Positions 46,207-54,153 of a stretch of DNA of 64,000 bases are shown one piece after another. Both the position numbers and the translations under genes were made by a program. Source of the DNA: Sphingomonas parva (ex Maeng et al. 2020) (lineage in GTDB: Bacteria > Pseudomonadota > Alphaproteobacteria > Sphingomonadales > Sphingomonadaceae). Every line of letters starts with the position of its first letter. The stretch's first letter is position 1. The stretch is taken from assembly GCF_004564275.1 (NCBI RefSeq), contig NZ_SPDV01000009.1, forward strand, positions 98,433-162,432. Direction: 5' to 3'. The notes beneath the pieces were generated by a model. The model searched no databases. It worked only from the letters and a program-made list of their open reading frames with translations, and was not told the origin of the DNA.

Positions 46207-46485
46207 GTGGCCGGTCCCCGCTACATCGCCGATCCTCAGGCACTGGCGCGAAACGTCGCGCTGGACGGTCTCACGGCGATCTTCCACGCGCCCTCCGGCC
46301 TGACCCACCTGCTCGCCCCGCCGGCGCCCCAGATCCTCGCTGCGCTCGCCGGACGACCCGGTAGCGCCGAAGAAGTGCTTGCCCGTATCGCGGAGAGCTT
46401 CGAGCTCGAAGCCGCGAACCCCGCAGACGCCATCGCGGCGCGGCTCGCCGAGCTCGAGGCCGTCGGGCTGGTGGCCAAGACATGA
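46207..46485 (+). CDS. PqqD-like peptide-chaperone protein (HPr-rel-A system)
   Basis: 92 residues from a GTG at 46207. Winged-helix-like PqqD fold pattern: FHAPSGLTHLLAPPAPQILAALAG and LAELEAVGLVAKT, as in the RiPP recognition proteins that hold leader peptides. In NCBI family terms this fits the HPr-rel-A PqqD family. The stop overlaps the kinase-like gene (ATGA). Its partner peptide is not known; the gene upstream is a candidate. Confidence 0.75.
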   Translation: MAGPRYIADPQALARNVALDGLTAIFHAPSGLTHLLAPPAPQILAALAGRPGSAEEVLARIAESFELEAANPADAIAARLAELEAVGLVAKT

Positions 46486-47345
46486 GACATCGCCTCGACC
46501 TTCGCATCGGCCCGGTGAGCTACCGCATCGGCTCGGCCTGGCCCGAGCCCCTCGCCGAGCTGCGGCGGCTCTATCGCAACTATCCCGCAGCCGAGGCGGT
46601 GTGCGATTTCACCGTGCGGCTCGAGCCCGAACGTCCCTGGCGGCGATACCTGCGCCCATCGGTCGCGATCCGCGGCGATTATACGCTTCCCGATGCGGCG
46701 CCGCTCCCGCTGACCCTGGGGCTGCTTGCGGCCGAAATGGGGATGAACCTCCAGATGGCGCTGGGGCAGAAGCGCTACCTCCTGCTCCACGCCGGCTCGG
46801 TCGAGCGCGACGGCCGCGCGCTGATCCTGACCGGCCACTCGGGGGCGGGAAAGTCGACGCTCGCGGCGCTGCTCGGCGAGCGCGGCTGGCGCTTCATGGG
46901 CGACGAGTTCGCGCTGCTCGATCCGGCCACCGGGCTGCTGCACGCCTTTCCGCGCGCGATCAGCCTGAAGAACGCGGCGCTGGCCTTGTTCGACGGAGCC
47001 GATCCGGCGAGGCTCGGCCCGGTGCTGCGCGGCACGCCCAAGGGCACCATCCGTCATTTGCAGCCACCTGCCGAAGCGATCGCGCGGATGGATCAGCCGG
47101 CCCGTCCGGCTCTCATCCTGTTCCCGCGCTTCGGCCGCGACCTCGATCCCGCCACGCGCCCGGTGGGCGCGGCCGAGGTGTTCGTGCGCCTGACCCAGGC
47201 CTCCACCAACTACGTCGCGCTCGGCGCTCGAGGCTTCGACTCCCTGACGAGCCTGGTCACAACCGTCCCCGCCCGGGCGATCGACTACAGGTCCAGCGAA
47301 GAGGCGGTTGCGCTGGTCGAGAGCGCCTGGGCCGAGCTGCGGTGA
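46482..47345 (+). CDS. HprK-related kinase A
   Basis: 287 residues resembling the catalytic part of HPr kinase/phosphorylase. Walker A GHSGAGKS (118-125), preceded by LLHAGSVERDGRALILTG, and an acidic DEFALLD (141-147). The HPr-targeting signature of true HprK is not seen, and there is no HPr gene nearby, so another substrate is likely. Overlaps both neighbours (ATGA and GTGA), so the three genes are tightly coupled. Function unproven in the family. Confidence 0.85.
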   Translation: MRHRLDLRIGPVSYRIGSAWPEPLAELRRLYRNYPAAEAVCDFTVRLEPERPWRRYLRPSVAIRGDYTLPDAAPLPLTLGLLAAEMGMNLQMALGQKRYLLLHAGSVERDGRALILTGHSGAGKSTLAALLGERGWRFMGDEFALLDPATGLLHAFPRAISLKNAALALFDGADPARLGPVLRGTPKGTIRHLQPPAEAIARMDQPARPALILFPRFGRDLDPATRPVGAAEVFVRLTQASTNYVALGARGFDSLTSLVTTVPARAIDYRSSEEAVALVESAWAELR

Positions 47346-48343
47346 ACGGGGCACGGCTCCTCGCCGGCGTCCTCGCCGAGCCCGCGCGGGCGCGGGAGGT
47401 GACCGACTGGACCGCCTTCCTCTGCCTCGCGCGGGCGGAGTCGCTGCTCGGCAGCCTCGCGTTCCGGCTCGCCGATCAGCCGCTGCCGCCGAAAGTCGCG
47501 GCGATCCTGGCCGATGCCCAGGCCGACGCCGGCTATGCGCGGACGCAGGCGCTGTGGGAGGCGGAGATGGCGTGCCGCGCGCTCGCGGGCGTCGCGCCCG
47601 CCGTGCTGCTCAAGGGGACCGCTTATGCCGCGGCCGGCCTCGATGCCTCCGCTGGCCGGTCGATCGGCGATCTCGACATCCTCGTCTCGCGCACCGCCTT
47701 GCCGCAGGTGGAGCGGGCGCTGCTCGCGGCCGGATGGGAGTGGGTGAAGGAGAATGCCTACGACGATCATTATTACCGCACCTGGATGCACGAGCTGCCG
47801 CCGCTCATCCACCGCGAGCGGGACCGGATGATCGACGTCCACCACACGATCCTGCCGCTGACGGCGCGGCGGACTCCCGATGCGGCGGCGCTCCTCGCCG
47901 ACAGCATCGCGCTCCCCGGCGGGCTGCGCGTGCTCGCGCCGGAGGACATGGTCCTGCACGCGGTGGCGCATCTGTTCGCCGACGGCGATCTCGCCGGGGG
48001 CCTTCGCAATCTCTGGGACATCGACCGGCTCCTGCGCCAGTTCGCCGGGCAGGACGGCTTCTGGGAGCGGCTGGGGGCACGCGGCCGCCTTCACCAGCTG
48101 CTGCCGCACGCGCGCCGCGCGCTACGCCTCGCTGCCCGCCTCTATGCGACGCCCGTCGATCGTCGACTCGCCGGCCGCGGGGATCCCGCCGATCTCCTCT
48201 ACGAGCGCCGGCTGCTCGCCCGGGACGGGTGGGGCAGGGCAGGGCGGAGCCTCGAGCGGTTCGGCTTCTACCTGCGCTCCCACCTCCTGCGCATGCCGCC
48301 GCGCATGCTCGCCGCCCATCTCTGGAAGAAGGCGCGGCGGTGA
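47342..48343 (+). CDS. Nucleotidyltransferase-family protein of the HPr-rel-A cluster
   Basis: 333 residues from a GTG at 47342 that overlaps the kinase stop. The nucleotidyltransferase fold is marked by VLLKGTAYAAAG (88-99) and RSIGDLDILV (106-115), with Asp110 and Asp112 as metal ligands, the pattern of the DUF4198/NT_Pol-beta-like (MNT/Abi-type) proteins. Several histidines follow (DHYYRTWMHELPPLIHRE, MIDVHHTILP). It might transfer a nucleotide to a protein or small molecule; the target is unknown. Last gene of the cluster. Confidence 0.82.
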   Translation: MNGARLLAGVLAEPARAREVTDWTAFLCLARAESLLGSLAFRLADQPLPPKVAAILADAQADAGYARTQALWEAEMACRALAGVAPAVLLKGTAYAAAGLDASAGRSIGDLDILVSRTALPQVERALLAAGWEWVKENAYDDHYYRTWMHELPPLIHRERDRMIDVHHTILPLTARRTPDAAALLADSIALPGGLRVLAPEDMVLHAVAHLFADGDLAGGLRNLWDIDRLLRQFAGQDGFWERLGARGRLHQLLPHARRALRLAARLYATPVDRRLAGRGDPADLLYERRLLARDGWGRAGRSLERFGFYLRSHLLRMPPRMLAAHLWKKARR

Positions 48344-48364
48344 CGCCCGGGCCCCGCGGGTCCG

Positions 48365-49039
48365 CTAGAGATCAGCGAGCGCGTCGGTGAGGCCGGCGAA
48401 GCTGTCGACCACGGCGTCGGCGCCGAGATCCTCGACCGGCCGATCGGAATAACCGAAGCGGACGACCACGAACGGAACGCCGGCCGCCCGCGCCGTCGCC
48501 GCATCGGTGACCGAATCGCCGACCAGCACCGCTCTGCCGCCGCCGGCGCGGGCAATCGCCTCGTGCAGCGGGGCAGGATCGGGCTTGCGCGCGGCCAGCG
48601 AGTCGCCGCCCACGATGGCCGCGAACCGGCTCTCCCAGCCGAGCTGCGCGATCAGCGCGCGTGCGAACGCTTCCGGCTTGTTGGTGCAGACCGCCAGCGC
48701 CGCCCCGGATTCGGCGAGGGCGTCGAGCGCCTGCTCGGTGCCCGGATAGGGCTTGGTGCCGATGCACAGATGGGCGCCATAATGCGCGAGGAACAGGGCA
48801 TGTCCCTCCTCCTCGAGGATCTCGTCGGCGCCGCCGGTGGCCCGGAGGGCGCGGCGGACCAGCGCGCGCACGCCGTTGCCGATCATCGTGCGGACCGCGT
48901 CCAGCGTCAGCTCCGGCCGGCCGAGCCGGGACAGCATGTGCGCCAGCGCCCCGGCGAGGTCCGGCGCGGTATCGGCGAGCGTGCCGTCCAGGTCGAAGAC
49001 CACGATGTCGAAGGGGAGGGCGGGCATCGCCAAGCTCAT
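48365..49039 (-). CDS. gph: Phosphoglycolate phosphatase-like HAD hydrolase
   Basis: 224 residues. HAD motif I FDLDGT with nucleophile Asp16 and Asp18, a helical cap, CTNKPE (motif II) and GDSVTDAATARAAGVPF (motifs III-IV). Matches Gph, which removes the phosphate of 2-phosphoglycolate made by DNA repair or oxygenation side reactions. ATG at 49039, with an alternative four codons later. Divergent from glmU. Confidence 0.88.
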   Translation of the reverse strand: MSLAMPALPFDIVVFDLDGTLADTAPDLAGALAHMLSRLGRPELTLDAVRTMIGNGVRALVRRALRATGGADEILEEEGHALFLAHYGAHLCIGTKPYPGTEQALDALAESGAALAVCTNKPEAFARALIAQLGWESRFAAIVGGDSLAARKPDPAPLHEAIARAGGGRAVLVGDSVTDAATARAAGVPFVVVRFGYSDRPVEDLGADAVVDSFAGLTDALADL

Positions 49040-49104
49040 CGTCGCGCTCTATGGAAATCGCAACATTTCCGTGCGATGGGCGCGGCGATCAGCGAGGGAG
49101 CTTC

Positions 49105-50463
49105 ATGAACCCGTCACGGCCGTTTGCCGCAATCATCCTTGCCGCGGGCAAGGGAACGCGGATGAAATCCGATCTCCACAAGGTGCTGCACCCGATCGCG
49201 GGCAGGCCGATGCTCGAGCATCTTCTCGCCAGCATCGACCAGCTCGGCGCGGCCCGCACCGTCGTGGTGGTCGGCAACCAGCGCGAGCAGCTCGAGGCCG
49301 CGCTCGCCGGCCGGGGAATCGAGTTCGCCGTTCAGGAGCCGCAGCTCGGGACCGCGCATGCGGTGCTGCAGGCGCGCGAGGCGCTGGCCGGCTTCGACGG
49401 CGACGTGCTGCTCCTCTCGGGCGATGTGCCGTTCGTCCGGCCCGAGACGATGCGGCAGATGCTCGACGCGCTGAACGCACCCTCGGCGCCCGCTTCGGTC
49501 GTGCTCGGCTTCCGGCCGGACGACAGCGCCGCCTACGGCCGCATCGTCGCCGCCGCCGACGGCCGGATCGAGAAGATGGTCGAGCACAAGGATGCGAGCG
49601 AGGAGGAGCGCCAGGTCGGCCTGTGCAATTCCAACCTCTTCGCCGTCCGCGCCGGGGATCTCTGGCCGCTGCTCGAGCGCGTCGGCAACGACAACGCCCA
49701 GCGCGAATATTATCTGCCCGACATCGTCATGGTCGCCGCTTCAGACGGCCGGCCGAGCGTCGTCATCGAGGGCGAGGCCGCCGAAACCATCGGTCCCAAC
49801 AGCCGCGCGGAGTTCGCGGCCGCCGAATTGCTCTGGCAGTCGCGCCGCCGCCGCCAGGCGATGGCCGATGGAGCGAGCCTGGTCGCGCCCGAGACGGTGT
49901 GGTTCGCCTTCGACACGAAGGTCGGGCGCGACGTGGTGATCGAGCCGAACGTGGTCTTCGGCCCCGGCGTCACCGTCGCGGACGGCGTGACGATCCGCGC
50001 CTTCAGCCACATCGAGGGGGCGAGCATCGCGGCGGGGGCGGAGATCGGACCCTATGCGCGGCTCCGCCCGGGCGCGGAGATCGGCGAGAAGGCAAAGGTC
50101 GGCAATTTCGTCGAGGTGAAGAAGGCCCGGCTCGGCCGCGGCGCCAAGGCCAATCACCTCTCCTATATCGGCGATGCCGAGGTCGGCGCCCGCGCCAATA
50201 TCGGCGCCGGGACGATCACCTGCAATTACGACGGCTTCTTCAAATACCGTACGGTGATCGGGGAAGAGGCGTTCATCGGCTCGAACAGCGCACTGGTGGC
50301 GCCGGTCGCGATCGGCGCCGGTGCGATCGTCGGCGCCGGATCGGTCGTCACCGGCGACGTCGAGGCGGGCGCCCTTGCCCTGGCGCGCGGTACGCAACAG
50401 GTAAAGCCCGGCTGGGCAGCGCGGTTTCGCGCGGCCATGAGCTCCAAGAAGAAAGCGAGTTAG
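49105..50463 (+). CDS. glmU: Bifunctional UDP-GlcNAc pyrophosphorylase / GlcN-1-P acetyltransferase
   Basis: 452 residues. Makes UDP-GlcNAc for peptidoglycan and lipid A. The N-terminal uridylyltransferase has LAAGKGTRMKSDLHKVL and GTAHAVLQA; the C-terminal acetyltransferase is a hexapeptide beta-helix (GRGAKANHLSYIGDAEVGA, GAGTITCNYDGFFKYRT). The ATG at 49105 follows GGGAG. glmS starts 6 bases after the stop, an operon supplying amino-sugar precursors. Confidence 0.96.
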   Translation: MNPSRPFAAIILAAGKGTRMKSDLHKVLHPIAGRPMLEHLLASIDQLGAARTVVVVGNQREQLEAALAGRGIEFAVQEPQLGTAHAVLQAREALAGFDGDVLLLSGDVPFVRPETMRQMLDALNAPSAPASVVLGFRPDDSAAYGRIVAAADGRIEKMVEHKDASEEERQVGLCNSNLFAVRAGDLWPLLERVGNDNAQREYYLPDIVMVAASDGRPSVVIEGEAAETIGPNSRAEFAAAELLWQSRRRRQAMADGASLVAPETVWFAFDTKVGRDVVIEPNVVFGPGVTVADGVTIRAFSHIEGASIAAGAEIGPYARLRPGAEIGEKAKVGNFVEVKKARLGRGAKANHLSYIGDAEVGARANIGAGTITCNYDGFFKYRTVIGEEAFIGSNSALVAPVAIGAGAIVGAGSVVTGDVEAGALALARGTQQVKPGWAARFRAAMSSKKKAS

Positions 50464-50469
50464 CGTCTC

Positions 50470-52296
50470 ATGTGCGGAATCATCGGTATCGTCGGCAAGA
50501 GCGAGGTCACGCCCCGCCTGATGGACGGGCTGCGGCGGCTCGAATATCGCGGCTACGATTCTGCCGGCCTGTGCACCCTGGTCGACGGGCGCCTCGAGCG
50601 CCGCCGCGCCGAGGGCAAGCTCGACAATCTCGCCGCCGTCCTCGTCGACGAGCCCCTTCCCGGCGAGGTCGGCATTGCGCACACGCGCTGGGCGACGCAT
50701 GGCGCGCCGACCGTCGGCAATGCGCACCCGCACATCGTCGACGGCGTGGCCCTGGTCCACAACGGCATCATCGAGAACTTCAGGCCCCTGCGCGAGGAGA
50801 TGCAGGCCGAGGGCCGCGTCTTCCACTCCGAGACCGACAGCGAGGTCGTCGCCCATCTCGTCGATCACCAGCTCAAGCAGGGCAAGGAGCCGCGCGAGGC
50901 GGTGGCCGCGGTCCTGCCCCGCCTGCACGGCGCCTTCGCGCTGACCATCCTGTTCCGCGACTTCCCCGGCATCCTGATCGGGGCGCGGATGGGCGCGCCG
51001 CTGACTCTCGGCTATGGCGAGGGCGAGACCTATCTCGGCTCGGACGCCCTGGCGCTCGCGGCGCTCACCCAGCGCATCGCCTATCTCGACGAAGGCGACT
51101 GGACCGTGATCAGCCGCGACGGCGCCGAGATCTACGATCGGGCGAACAACAAGGTGGAGCGGCCGGTCGTCGTCTCCGGCGCCTCCTCGGCCCGGATCGA
51201 GAAGGGCAACCACCGGCACTACATGCAGAAGGAGATCTTCGAGCAGCCGCTCGTCGTCGCCCAGACGCTGCAATCCTACCTTCGCTCCTACGAGCAGCAG
51301 GTCGCGCTGCCCGACATGGACTTCAGCTTCGCCGACGTGCCGCGGATCACGATCGTCGCCTGCGGGACCAGCTTCTACGCCGGCATGGTCGCCAAATACT
51401 GGCTCGAGCAGTTCGCCCGCGTGCCGGTCGAGCTCGATATCGCCTCGGAGTTCCGCTACCGGGCGCCGGTGCTCGAGAAGGGCGGCCTCGCGCTGTTCAT
51501 CTCGCAGTCGGGCGAGACCGCCGACACCCTGGCGGCGCTGCGCCATGCCCGCGCCGAGGGGCAGCGCATCGCCGTGGTGGTGAACGTGCCGACCAGCTCG
51601 ATGGCGCGCGAGGCCGATCTGCTGCTCCCGACCCGCGCCGGCCCGGAGATCGGGGTCGCCTCGACCAAGGCCTTCACCTGCCAGCTCGCCGTCCTCGCCG
51701 CGCTCGCCGCCAAGGTGGCGCGCGACAAGGGGCGGCTGTCGGACGAGGAGGAGCGCGAGATCGTCGCGCATCTCTCCGAGGCACCGGCGGCGATGAACGC
51801 CGCGCTGGCCCATGATGGCGACATCGAGAAGATGGCCCCGCTGATCGCCCGCGCCCGCGACGTCCTCTACCTCGGTCGCGGCCCCGATTACCCGATGGCC
51901 ATGGAAGGTGCGCTGAAGCTCAAGGAGATCAGCTACATCCATGCCGAGGGCTATGCCGCCGGCGAGATGAAGCACGGCCCGATCGCGCTGATCGACGAGC
52001 ATGTGCCGGTGATCGTGCTCGCGCCCTCCGGCCCCCTGTTCGAGAAGACGATCTCCAACATGCAGGAGGTCCAGGCGCGCGGCGGCAAGGTGGTCCTTAT
52101 CTCCGACGCGGAAGGGCTGGCGGCGGCGGCCGACGACCGGCTGCTGGCGACGATCGAGATGCCGAAGGTGCACCCACTGATCGTGCCGCTGACCTACGCA
52201 ATCCCGGTCCAGCTGCTCGCCTATCACGTCGCCGTGGCCAAGGGCACGGACGTCGATCAGCCGCGCAACCTCGCGAAGAGCGTGACCGTCGAATAA
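50470..52296 (+). CDS. glmS: Glutamine-fructose-6-phosphate aminotransferase
   Basis: 608 residues. Converts fructose-6-phosphate and glutamine to glucosamine-6-phosphate. After Met1 comes the nucleophile Cys2 (CGIIGIVG), then the glutaminase domain with HTRWATHGAP and two SIS domains, ending in the conserved DVDQPRNLAKSVTVE. This 3' end is the recognition site for Tn7-family TnsD, and a Tn7-like element begins about 24 bases after the stop. The gene itself is intact. Confidence 0.97.
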   Translation: MCGIIGIVGKSEVTPRLMDGLRRLEYRGYDSAGLCTLVDGRLERRRAEGKLDNLAAVLVDEPLPGEVGIAHTRWATHGAPTVGNAHPHIVDGVALVHNGIIENFRPLREEMQAEGRVFHSETDSEVVAHLVDHQLKQGKEPREAVAAVLPRLHGAFALTILFRDFPGILIGARMGAPLTLGYGEGETYLGSDALALAALTQRIAYLDEGDWTVISRDGAEIYDRANNKVERPVVVSGASSARIEKGNHRHYMQKEIFEQPLVVAQTLQSYLRSYEQQVALPDMDFSFADVPRITIVACGTSFYAGMVAKYWLEQFARVPVELDIASEFRYRAPVLEKGGLALFISQSGETADTLAALRHARAEGQRIAVVVNVPTSSMAREADLLLPTRAGPEIGVASTKAFTCQLAVLAALAAKVARDKGRLSDEEEREIVAHLSEAPAAMNAALAHDGDIEKMAPLIARARDVLYLGRGPDYPMAMEGALKLKEISYIHAEGYAAGEMKHGPIALIDEHVPVIVLAPSGPLFEKTISNMQEVQARGGKVVLISDAEGLAAAADDRLLATIEMPKVHPLIVPLTYAIPVQLLAYHVAVAKGTDVDQPRNLAKSVTVE

Positions 52297-52333
52297 GACA
52301 TGGCGGCGGCCGGCACCGCGTGGATAGACGAAA

Positions 52334-52392
52334 AATAGTTGTTTCAGTTGGAATAGAGTTGTTTCGTTTTAATATACTTGTTGCACTTATTC
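52334..52392. repeat. Three TnsB-site-like repeats at the glmS-proximal transposon end
   Basis: AGTTGTTTC occurs at 52337-52345 and again at 52357-52365, and a related ACTTGTTGC at 52376-52384, spaced 20 and 19 bases, each preceded by AATA. Tandem ~20-base sites near the terminus are what TnsB binds in Tn7-like ends. The second and third lie inside the 3' end of tnsD, whose stop is at 52344-52346. The region is strongly AT-rich. Confidence 0.6.
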
Positions 52393-54149
52393 GAGCACGC
52401 CGCCGTCGTTGCGTCCTTTCCCCGGGCAGGGGGCCGCTCCCCTATGCTGTTCTCAGTTAGGGCCTCGCTCAGGAGCCGGTCGATGAGCACAAATTCGGCT
52501 GAGGTAAGGCCAGCCTGTCTCATTACCTGCCATCGTGCGGGCATGGTGCCGCTCTCCGCGAGAGAGCGGATGATCCAGCGTGTTCGCCGCTCTCGGTAGC
52601 TGGAGCGATCTTCTAAGGTCTGCTCCAGCTGGTGCATCGTGAGTGGAAGCAGCCGACCGCGCTTCACAATCCAATTGCGCAAGCCGAGTCGTCTTTCCAA
52701 TTCGGCGACCGACACTCGTAGCGGTGGTGTCTCGGCTCTAATGACTTCCGCTTGCGCCTTTATGCGCTGCGACAAGTCTTTGTCTAAGGCAGGCCAATCG
52801 GTGCGGGGCAGATGCTTTGTTTCTCGTCTTGGAGCGCTGGACCCGTTGGGACGCTCAGGCGGATCCGGACACCGAGGCTGGCCTGACGGGCGGAGCGTCC
52901 AAGGAACAGGTAGGCGGAGCGAAGCAGCCTCTCTCATAAGGGTCTTGGGATCGAGTCCGAGATCGCGGGAGGCTTGTCGCAAACTACATCCGGCCCCAAC
53001 GACGCGTCGCAATTCCGGGGCCAACAGCGGCCCGAATTTCTGATAACGAGGCGGACCAAGAACTCCGTCAGGTCCAACGGCTCTGATGTACGTATAGCCA
53101 CAGGTGCACGAATATACCCCGACGACACGCCCTCGGTTACGGTGTTGCTTCAGCCTTTCAATCACCGCAAAGCCGCAGTGGTCTGCAAGAGGGTTCCTGC
53201 ACGGCCACGGGCCCGTTCCGAAGGGCGAAGGTACCTCGGCCCGATCATCCAAGAAGATCCTCAGGAGAAGGTGATACAACGGATGTGTAGCCTTGCGGTG
53301 GTTGCGGACTATTGCGGCCAGCCATCCACCAGCAAACCCTTGATCGTTCAGTACGTGGGGTAGGTGATCCAGCGCCGAACCGAAGTATGAGCGAAATTCG
53401 GCGGCGAACTTTTGCTGGTCAACCTTCTCAGGAGACCGCATCAAGCCCACACGAGCCATTCGGCTACGATAAACCTCTGTGAGCTCCGGGAAGTCGCGTG
53501 TATCCGGTGGAGCCTCCAGGAGGTCAGCGCTCGAGATCGCCAGGCGCTGCAGATGGACTAAGGCGTCCGAGTCGACGTTCATGACCGGCTCCGAGTCGTT
53601 GCGGCAGACGTAGTCTGATGCTGGCATGAATGCGTGACGGCCGGTGCTGTGAAATGCCAGGTCGCTTTGTCGAAGGGGGACGCCATGCTCCGGACACAGC
53701 AACACACTGGGAAGTTGGTGATCACGGCGCCAGTATGGCTCACCATATAGGCCCTTCATGTCGAGTAGGCACTCAGGGCAAAAGAGCAGTGCTCTCGGTC
53801 GGCTAATTCTGAAGGCGGCCAACCCAGTCCGTACATGCAGACGCTCACCTGCCCCCAACATCGAGCGGCGGACCCAATTCCGCACGCTCTCGGGTTCAAA
53901 CGCGGTGTAGTAAGGAAAGAGGGTCATCAATTGGATGATCCGATCGGGTGCAAAGCCTCGTGCCTCACCCACCCGATCCGAAAGTGCTTGTAGGTGACTG
54001 GGGAGGTCAACGGTGGAGGAGACGGTTGCGTGACCGAACAGGTCTCGCATGGCCCCCTTCGAGCTTCCCGAAGCTACATGCCTGCAGAAACGTGCCAAGA
54101 CGCTGTAGAGCAACTCGCCTGGGTACGGCTTCGGAAAATACCCAAGCAT
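52344..54149 (-). CDS. tnsD: TnsD/TniQ-type target-site selector
   Basis: 601 residues from the ATG at 54149 (MLGYFPKPYPGELLYSVLAR), the family-typical start; the frame stays open upstream into tnsC. An N-terminal TniQ domain holds a CPEC...CPEHG zinc ribbon (Cys124, 127, 152, His155). A long C-terminal part follows with a second cysteine cluster and several helix-turn-helix-like segments. In Tn7, TnsD binds the 3' end of glmS and recruits TnsC; the position here supports the same. Larger than classical TnsD (about 508). The last residues (KCNKYIKTKQLYSN) are encoded by the transposon-end repeats. Confidence 0.9.
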   Translation of the reverse strand: MLGYFPKPYPGELLYSVLARFCRHVASGSSKGAMRDLFGHATVSSTVDLPSHLQALSDRVGEARGFAPDRIIQLMTLFPYYTAFEPESVRNWVRRSMLGAGERLHVRTGLAAFRISRPRALLFCPECLLDMKGLYGEPYWRRDHQLPSVLLCPEHGVPLRQSDLAFHSTGRHAFMPASDYVCRNDSEPVMNVDSDALVHLQRLAISSADLLEAPPDTRDFPELTEVYRSRMARVGLMRSPEKVDQQKFAAEFRSYFGSALDHLPHVLNDQGFAGGWLAAIVRNHRKATHPLYHLLLRIFLDDRAEVPSPFGTGPWPCRNPLADHCGFAVIERLKQHRNRGRVVGVYSCTCGYTYIRAVGPDGVLGPPRYQKFGPLLAPELRRVVGAGCSLRQASRDLGLDPKTLMREAASLRLPVPWTLRPSGQPRCPDPPERPNGSSAPRRETKHLPRTDWPALDKDLSQRIKAQAEVIRAETPPLRVSVAELERRLGLRNWIVKRGRLLPLTMHQLEQTLEDRSSYRERRTRWIIRSLAESGTMPARWQVMRQAGLTSAEFVLIDRLLSEALTENSIGERPPARGKDATTAACSNKCNKYIKTKQLYSN

Positions 54150-54153
54150 CTCT

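Noticed and set aside
48837..52227. Very long open frames on both strands overlapping glmU and glmS
   Set aside because: Both genes are certain from catalytic motifs; the other frames are codon-bias shadows.
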